A stretch of DNA of 17,962 bases from an uncultured Flavobacteriales bacterium. GTDB taxonomy: Bacteria > Bacteroidota > Bacteroidia > Flavobacteriales > Vicingaceae. Numbering within the stretch: the stretch's first letter is position 1; the number at the start of each line of letters is the position of its first letter. The notes under the pieces are model-generated. The model was not told the DNA's origin. It searched no databases and saw nothing but the letters and a program-made list of their open reading frames with translations. The DNA lies in assembly GCA_946886085.1 (NCBI GenBank), contig CAMPHX010000002.1, positions 1 through 17,962 on the forward strand. Direction: 5' to 3'. This document shows, piece after piece, positions 13,338 to 17,962 of the stretch. The position numbers and the translations under genes are program-made.

Positions 13338-14069
13338 ATGATTGAAACAGAAATTGAATACAACCTTTCAGCTTATGTTGACCGAATTGAAAAGGACATT
13401 GAATTTGGCAATTTCAGGACGACCAAAACAGAAGACTTTTTTCTTCGAGTGTTTAGTGTCGCTTACAACTTGAAAAATCTTGAGAATCTAGCTTACGACA
13501 AGATAAATACCATTGCAATTGACTTGATTGACAGAAATAGTAACCTTGGTATTCAAGTAACAGCACAAAAATCAAACGAAAAGACTAAAATTGACGACAC
13601 TATAAACGACACAATTTCTGAATGGAAAAAAGAAGATGTTAAAACACTTTGGGTTTTCTTCATAACAGAAACACCATACATCAAAAAGAATATTGACACG
13701 ACAAAGTTGTATCTTGAAAAAGATGGCATTAAAGTATATATTAAGACTGTAAGAAGGCTAATAGGAGACATAAACAAACGTTCAGTTGACGAAAGAAATA
13801 GAATTGACGAACTCCTAAAACAAGAAACATCAACTGAATACAGCGGACTTTCAAGATTGACCATTTTTAAAAGCCTTAATAAAGGAGACAAAATTGTAAA
13901 CGACAGATTTTTCAATTTGTCAGAAACGATTTATTACAGTAAAAATGAATTATCTACAATAAGTTTTCTTGCTAATGGATTCAAAAATGGGAAACTAAAA
14001 GAATATTGCATTCTAGGTAATCCATGTAGTGGAAAACGACTTTTGCATATTCAATCATTCAGAAAATAA
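13338..14069 (+). CDS. N-terminal part: SMEK domain up to the Walker A loop
   Basis: 243 residues, ending in out-of-frame sequence after GNPCSGK. The SMEK domain (about residues 5-160) includes TEDFFLRVF, AIDLID and GIQVTAQKS. The acidic residues followed by Q-V-T...K are reminiscent of a PD-(D/E)XK nuclease core, which is inference only. If this fragment alone is translated it could act as an isolated effector domain, because the nucleotide-binding loop is cut at the lysine. Confidence 0.55.
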   Translation: MIETEIEYNLSAYVDRIEKDIEFGNFRTTKTEDFFLRVFSVAYNLKNLENLAYDKINTIAIDLIDRNSNLGIQVTAQKSNEKTKIDDTINDTISEWKKEDVKTLWVFFITETPYIKKNIDTTKLYLEKDGIKVYIKTVRRLIGDINKRSVDERNRIDELLKQETSTEYSGLSRLTIFKSLNKGDKIVNDRFFNLSETIYYSKNELSTISFLANGFKNGKLKEYCILGNPCSGKRLLHIQSFRK

Positions 14070-14323
14070 GCAAGAGAAAAATTTTCTACCTCAATCTCTC
14101 AAATCCTTCAATATCTCCAAGTCAAGTAATCGAAGAACTCATTCAAATCTCTCACAATTATTCGTTTCTCGTTATTGACAACATTCACGAGAATATTGAA
14201 TTATATCAAACTATACGAGAACGAGTTTCAAAGCATAAATGGATAAACACTCTTTATCTTTCAAGATATTACAAAACCTATGATGAATTTGATATAGAAA
14301 ACATCTATCGGTTAATTGAAGGA

Positions 14324-16828
14324 ATGAAGTATTTTCGGATAGATACAAATGAAAACTTTGAAGAAAAGGTTTCAGGCATCATTTGGAAGAAAACAAAGTT
14401 TTTAAAAGACGCAGGAAGTTTATTAGAATGGCGGAAGGGTGACTTTGAAAAGATTCTCAAAAACATTAGCAGAAATCTGCTGAAACTTAATATTGCATTA
14501 AGAATGTGGGAATTGAAAAACTCACAAACTAATCCAATCACCTTTGATGAAATTGATTCCAACAAGATTTTAGAGCAGTTTTTTGCTGAGCATCAATTGG
14601 GTAAAATTAAAAGTGATGCTCTATATACCTATTGTTTACTATTTAAAAATGACATTCCATTTATTCCATTAAAAGGAGCTTATAACGAAAATTCATTGCT
14701 AAGAGAAAAGGGAATAGTTCTTCAATATTTTAAAAGTGACTTCTGTTTTTTTCCACATAAGGAATATGCTCAATTGATATTTGATGCTTTTAATTATATC
14801 GATAATGGCATTAGCTCAGCAAAGAGATTATCATTGATTTTAAATTACATTAACTGTTTTGACACCACAGAAAATAAAATTGGGCTTCGGTTTATTCTAT
14901 CAAAACTTCATTACTCAGAAGATAAAGAAATTTTAGGCGAAATATTGAATGAAGAAAAGGTATTTTCATTACTACAAAATGAAATTACAGATTCTGAGAC
15001 TACAGTCTCACAAGTCATAGCAACATTGAATATCCTTTATTCCCATTCAGAAAAAATGGCTAAGGAACGACTTGAGAAATACTACAATACCTTTCTTACA
15101 TTTTTCCATAATCACAAATTAAGTTTATTTCTCGAAGATCATTATTTAGCATATAGTAGATTGCTTCAAATAAGCAATTTGCTAAACGTGGAATTAAAAG
15201 ACGAGTTTGTTACAATTGTTCTTAGACCAAATGAAAGAGCAAACACAAATTCAATTGTTGAGTTAACACTCCGAGTAAGTAGAAAAAATAGAGAATCTCA
15301 AACAATTCTCCGCATACTCAACTCATTTACGTTCCCCGAATGGCTACAAATGATTGTTGAGTTACCAAGATTACCAAATTTGACAAATTCACTTTCTGAA
15401 TTAAATACATCATCAGAATCTAAGAAACTTTTAGCAGGTCTATTCAGGAACATTGATTGGGAAAAAGAATATGAAAAGGCAAAGTCTTTAAAAATCGACC
15501 AATTTGTAAAATCACTTAGAGAGATAAACCGAATTGATAATTCTATCGGGACAAATATTTCTCGCTTCTTTTTTAAAAATGCTTTAAGGGAATCTCTTTT
15601 CACTATTAAACTTAAATCAGCAAACCTTTCTGAATATGCAAAAGCACTTTCTGATTTATCTAAAATCAACTCAACCTTTGTAAAGAGTAAACTTGCTGAT
15701 GACTTGAGATCAAACATTGTATTTGAGAAATTTTCAAATGAACCTAGTATTTCTAATTTTACTGCAAGGGCACTAGAGTTAAGAAAGCACTTTGAAGATT
15801 CAAAAGCATATTTTTCGGTACTTAATAAAATCGTGTTGTATGATTCATTCATTAAGAGAATTCAAGAAGAGACAAACCTGAATTATCTTTTGATATTTAC
15901 TGAGTTTGCCGAAAAGTATCTGAATTTTGAGAAGTCAATATTGAAGTATGAAACATCAAAAGCAATTACTGATTTGATAGCTAGACTTCCCAATAAATTA
16001 GATGCTCTGAGTAATCCCAAATTCTTAAATGTTGAGAATTTAGACTCAAATTTCATTGATTCACTGAGCACGCATGAAATTGAAAAATACTTTAAAACAA
16101 ATAAGATAACATATGCAGAAGATTTGTTTAGAGTTTTATCTACAATTGACAAGGAAAAGACCATTGATAAGTTCAAAAAACTCAACAATGCTGTATTAAT
16201 ACGAGCATTTTTAAATCCTGAACTTAATTTTTGTCAAGCGATTGAGAATATTAACAAACTAAAAAACAAAGTCTACAAAGACGGAGAGCTAAATGCCAAT
16301 AGTAAAATTTCAGAAATATTTAATGATTATCTGCTCACATACACCAAAGACCACAGGCGGTATAAGCGTGTTAGCTTAAGTGATTTTTTTAAGGGCTACT
16401 ATTTTGGCTTATGTGTTGATCAATTTACGATTGAAAAGTATTGCAAAAATGATTTCGAAGGAAAATTAAAATCAAAAAATCACAAAAATTTTGAAATCGC
16501 ATCTCTATTCCAATTTGTAAGAAGGCTTTCAGAAATAGAGAACAAAAATAATGACAAAAGCCTTTTAGAGTTTTTGGAATTAAATACTAACAACTTTATA
16601 GAAACGATAAAAAATGAACAAATAACAAAAACACTTTCAGGTTTATGTGAGCTTGCTTTAACTGACTTTGATGATTTTGCTGACGAACTACTATTTAAAA
16701 GCCGGAAATGGGTTATTAAAAAAGTTAAACAAAGAAAGCATCAAAAAATTTACAAAGTAAAACTATTGCCTGACTTAGAAAAAATAGCGAAGGATAAGGG
16801 GAGAGTAGTATTAAGAGAACTAAATTAA
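14324..16828 (+). CDS. C-terminal part: helical sensor region of the SMEK NTPase
   Basis: 834 residues from the first ATG in the restored frame; the frame itself is open back through 14036, so this start is simply the first available one. It lacks both Walker motifs, is rich in Lys, Asn, Leu and Ile helices, and carries no signal or membrane segment. Such long helical C termini in STAND proteins usually sense a ligand or phage protein, but no specific repeat family is recognisable. It is unlikely to be an independent gene, as no promoter or start signal is seen before 14324. Confidence 0.5.
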   Translation: MKYFRIDTNENFEEKVSGIIWKKTKFLKDAGSLLEWRKGDFEKILKNISRNLLKLNIALRMWELKNSQTNPITFDEIDSNKILEQFFAEHQLGKIKSDALYTYCLLFKNDIPFIPLKGAYNENSLLREKGIVLQYFKSDFCFFPHKEYAQLIFDAFNYIDNGISSAKRLSLILNYINCFDTTENKIGLRFILSKLHYSEDKEILGEILNEEKVFSLLQNEITDSETTVSQVIATLNILYSHSEKMAKERLEKYYNTFLTFFHNHKLSLFLEDHYLAYSRLLQISNLLNVELKDEFVTIVLRPNERANTNSIVELTLRVSRKNRESQTILRILNSFTFPEWLQMIVELPRLPNLTNSLSELNTSSESKKLLAGLFRNIDWEKEYEKAKSLKIDQFVKSLREINRIDNSIGTNISRFFFKNALRESLFTIKLKSANLSEYAKALSDLSKINSTFVKSKLADDLRSNIVFEKFSNEPSISNFTARALELRKHFEDSKAYFSVLNKIVLYDSFIKRIQEETNLNYLLIFTEFAEKYLNFEKSILKYETSKAITDLIARLPNKLDALSNPKFLNVENLDSNFIDSLSTHEIEKYFKTNKITYAEDLFRVLSTIDKEKTIDKFKKLNNAVLIRAFLNPELNFCQAIENINKLKNKVYKDGELNANSKISEIFNDYLLTYTKDHRRYKRVSLSDFFKGYYFGLCVDQFTIEKYCKNDFEGKLKSKNHKNFEIASLFQFVRRLSEIENKNNDKSLLEFLELNTNNFIETIKNEQITKTLSGLCELALTDFDDFADELLFKSRKWVIKKVKQRKHQKIYKVKLLPDLEKIAKDKGRVVLRELN

Positions 16829-16840
16829 TGAAAAAAGGCA

Positions 16841-16976
16841 GCCCATAACAGCACCTAAGAAAACATGGGGCGGAGAGTGGTAAACGCCAGGTTCGTTCTT
16901 CGTGGCTTAGTTTGTCGCGGGCGGACAGGAAAATGCTTTGAAAAGCCCCACGTTTCTTAGCTGCGAAACGTTAAAT
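16841..16976 (+). other. attC site of cassette 4 (end of the array)
   Basis: R'' GCCCATAAC (16841-16849) complements the cassette start at 13297-13305. The stem CTAAGAAA-ACA-TGGGGC pairs with GCCCCA-CG-TTTCTTAG, the same build as the attC at 5269-5403. GGTAAA at 16879 and GCGGACAGG at 16921-16929 are shared with the attC at 3046-3177. It ends GCGAAACG followed by the core GTTAAAT (16970-16976). Length is about 136 bp. Confidence 0.87.
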
Positions 16977-16992
16977 AACAAATAAAACAACC

Positions 16993-17910
16993 TTACTGAT
17001 AAAACCTACTTCTAAATATTTTTAGATAATCATCCGGTACTTTGGTTTCAAAAACAACTTCTTTTTTAGTGGTTGGATGAATAAAAGCCAACTGTTTTAA
17101 ATGAAGTGCTAACCTACCTATGGGGTTTTCGGTAGATTCGTATTTTTTATCACCAATAATGGGGTGTCCGAGGCTTTTCATATGTACACGCAATTGGTTT
17201 TTTCTTTCCGTTTCTTGGTGCGCTTCTAACAAAGTGTAAAATTCATTTTTCTTAATTACCTGATAATGGGTAACCGCCAATTTAGCTTCATCACTTTTAC
17301 TCGCCACCACATACATCATCAACGCTTTATTTTCTTTTAAATAGTTTACAATTTTACCTTCATCATTCTCCATAGTGCCTTGCGTAACTGCCAAATACTT
17401 TCTGTTAGCAATGGTTCTATCCCAATCTTTTTGAATAGATAGTTGACTGTTTTTATTTTTAGCAAAAACCATTAACCCGGATGCATCTTTGTCTAAACGA
17501 TGAACAACAAATAGTTTTGCAGTAGGGTCATCAAGCTGAACATGGTGTGAGATGGTTTTATAAACCGTTTGCATTTTAGTATTTCCCGAAGAAATAGATA
17601 AAATCCCACTCTTTTTATCCACAATAATAATATCATCATCTTCAAAAACTACTTTTACTCCTTGGTAAGAAAGTTCTCTAAAAGGTTTGTCCCAGCTAAT
17701 TTTTACCGTATCTCCTACTTTTAAAGCATGGTCGAACTGTTTAATAATCTTATCGTTAACCATAAATTGCTTTCTTGCCAACATCCCCTTTACTTTATTA
17801 CGGGTTTTATCCTTAATGTTCTTTAAAAGAAAATTGAGCAATTCATCAGCTTCCTCTACTTTTAGTCGGCTTACTCTGTTTAAATTTTTATTAGGCGTTT
17901 TTTTTTGCAT
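16993..17910 (-). CDS. RluA-family 23S rRNA or tRNA pseudouridine synthase
   Basis: A 305-residue enzyme that isomerises uridine to pseudouridine in structured RNA. An S4-like RNA-binding domain occupies about residues 15-75 (LLNFLLKNI, LARKQFMVND). The catalytic motif is HRLDKDASG (137-145), with the nucleophile D140. Later family motifs are RKNQLRVHMKSLGHPIIGDK (236-255) and LALHLKQLAFIHP (267-279). The domain order and length fit RluA/RluC/RluD relatives; which uridine is modified cannot be told. The gene converges on the cassette array, its stop codon lying 22 bases from the last attC crossover. It looks like ordinary chromosomal DNA and marks the right edge of the integron. Confidence 0.9.
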   Translation of the reverse strand: MQKKTPNKNLNRVSRLKVEEADELLNFLLKNIKDKTRNKVKGMLARKQFMVNDKIIKQFDHALKVGDTVKISWDKPFRELSYQGVKVVFEDDDIIIVDKKSGILSISSGNTKMQTVYKTISHHVQLDDPTAKLFVVHRLDKDASGLMVFAKNKNSQLSIQKDWDRTIANRKYLAVTQGTMENDEGKIVNYLKENKALMMYVVASKSDEAKLAVTHYQVIKKNEFYTLLEAHQETERKNQLRVHMKSLGHPIIGDKKYESTENPIGRLALHLKQLAFIHPTTKKEVVFETKVPDDYLKIFRSRFYQ

Positions 17911-17929
17911 GCTATTTTAAATAAAGCAG

Positions 17930-17937
17930 CAAAGTTA
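17930..17937 (-). promoter_or_regulatory. -7 promoter box of the pseudouridine synthase gene
   Basis: On the minus strand TAACTTTG matches the TAnnTTTG consensus, 19 bases before the start codon. A properly spaced -33 box is not evident in the remaining 25 bases of the window. The predicted leader is short. Confidence 0.5.
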
Positions 17938-17962
17938 GGTTAATCGCAAGAATAATCTATAT

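Larger units (their letters stand above)
13338..16828 (+). pseudogene. SMEK-domain P-loop NTPase (STAND-like defence protein), frameshifted at the Walker A motif
   Basis: Two reading frames read as one protein of about 1163 residues if a single A is restored in the run at 14033-14036. Before the break the sequence is ILGNPCSGK (residues 225-233); in the -1 frame directly after it reads TTFAYSIIQKIS, together a perfect Walker A (GNPCSGKTT). A Walker B-like FLVIDNIHEN follows at about 14165-14194. The first 160 residues match the SMEK N-terminal domain as I know it (AIDLIDRNSNLGIQVTAQKS). The remaining 800 residues are helical repeats, as in STAND-type sensors. As written, the gene makes only a 243-residue fragment. 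The cause could be a real inactivating deletion, an assembly error, or frameshifting: AAA at 14034-14036 can re-pair one base back on AAA, though no canonical slippery heptamer is present. Confidence 0.7.
13298..16970 (+). mobile_element. Integron gene cassette 4: SMEK-domain NTPase
   Basis: The unit begins TTATGGGC (crossover T13298), and its attC opens with R'' GCCCATAAC (16841-16849), an exact match. It contains a single long gene broken by a frameshift. The layout is compact: 40 bases precede the start codon and 12 separate the stop from R''. No TAnnTTTG box lies upstream of the gene, so expression probably relies on transcription from the left. It is the last cassette of the array. Confidence 0.8.

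Noticed and set aside
14031..14040. Programmed -1 frameshift as the definite explanation of the cassette 4 break
   Set aside because: Only a single tRNA slip AAA to AAA is available (GGAAAAC), with no canonical X XXY YYZ heptamer. Kept as one of three possibilities.
1..17962. Integrase gene, insertion sequence, CRISPR array, tRNA or rRNA
   Set aside because: I found no tyrosine recombinase or transposase motif among the open frames, no regularly spaced direct repeats, and no tRNA-like cloverleaf or rRNA sequence in the gaps.

Overview
Organism. Bacteroidota (Bacteroidetes) is the best fit. The DNA is AT-rich, genes with a visible promoter carry the TAnnTTTG -7 box typical of this phylum (179-186, 5720-5727, and 17930-17937 on the minus strand), and start codons lack obvious Shine-Dalgarno sequences. 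This is an inference from sequence character, not a database match.

Layout. From base 1 to about 16970 the window is a run of four integron gene cassettes, all in the + orientation. They are bounded by five attC sites, the first only partly inside the window. In three of the four cassettes the R'' box that opens the cassette's own attC is the exact reverse complement of the first bases of that same cassette, as expected for cassettes that circularise at G^TT: TTGGGGTGC with GCACCCCAAC, TTATAAGC with GCTTATAAC, TTATGGGC with GCCCATAAC. After the last attC comes an ordinary minus-strand chromosomal gene, an RluA-type pseudouridine synthase (16993-17910). No integrase gene is in the window; the attI/intI side, if it exists, lies to the left.

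Cargo. Every cassette carries genes that look like antiviral or restriction genes. Cassette 1 (59-3171) is a DNA methyltransferase plus a putative PD-(D/E)XK restriction enzyme. Cassette 2 (3172-5397) has two different PD-(D/E)XK nucleases and no methyltransferase. Cassette 3 (5398-13297, 7.9 kb) is a complete Type I restriction-modification operon in the order XRE regulator, hsdR, hsdS, prrC, hsdM. Its fourth gene is a PrrC-type tRNA anticodon nuclease with the ABC-ATPase half and the Arg/Glu/His triad both present. Cassette 4 (13298-16970) is a SMEK-domain P-loop NTPase of about 1160 residues, interrupted by one missing base exactly at the Walker A motif. The array therefore reads as a defence island assembled from cassettes that are much larger than usual.

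Other structure. Cassettes 1 and 3, the two with visible promoters of their own, are each flanked on both sides by copies of one hairpin family (90-151, 2951-3009, 5603-5660, 12964-13032). Stem sequences change in a compensated way, while a 3x3 internal loop (ACA opposite AGA) and part of the terminal loop are conserved. Cassettes 2 and 4 lack both the hairpin and a clear promoter. The two ends of cassette 3 also carry collinear inverted blocks, including exact 19-bp and 15-bp matches.

How the parts would work together. The Type I complex restricts unmodified phage DNA. By analogy with the E. coli prr locus, PrrC would be held silent by that complex and released when a phage blocks restriction, cleaving tRNA-Lys. 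The small XRE protein probably sets operon expression. The other cassettes would add independent nuclease or NTPase defences.
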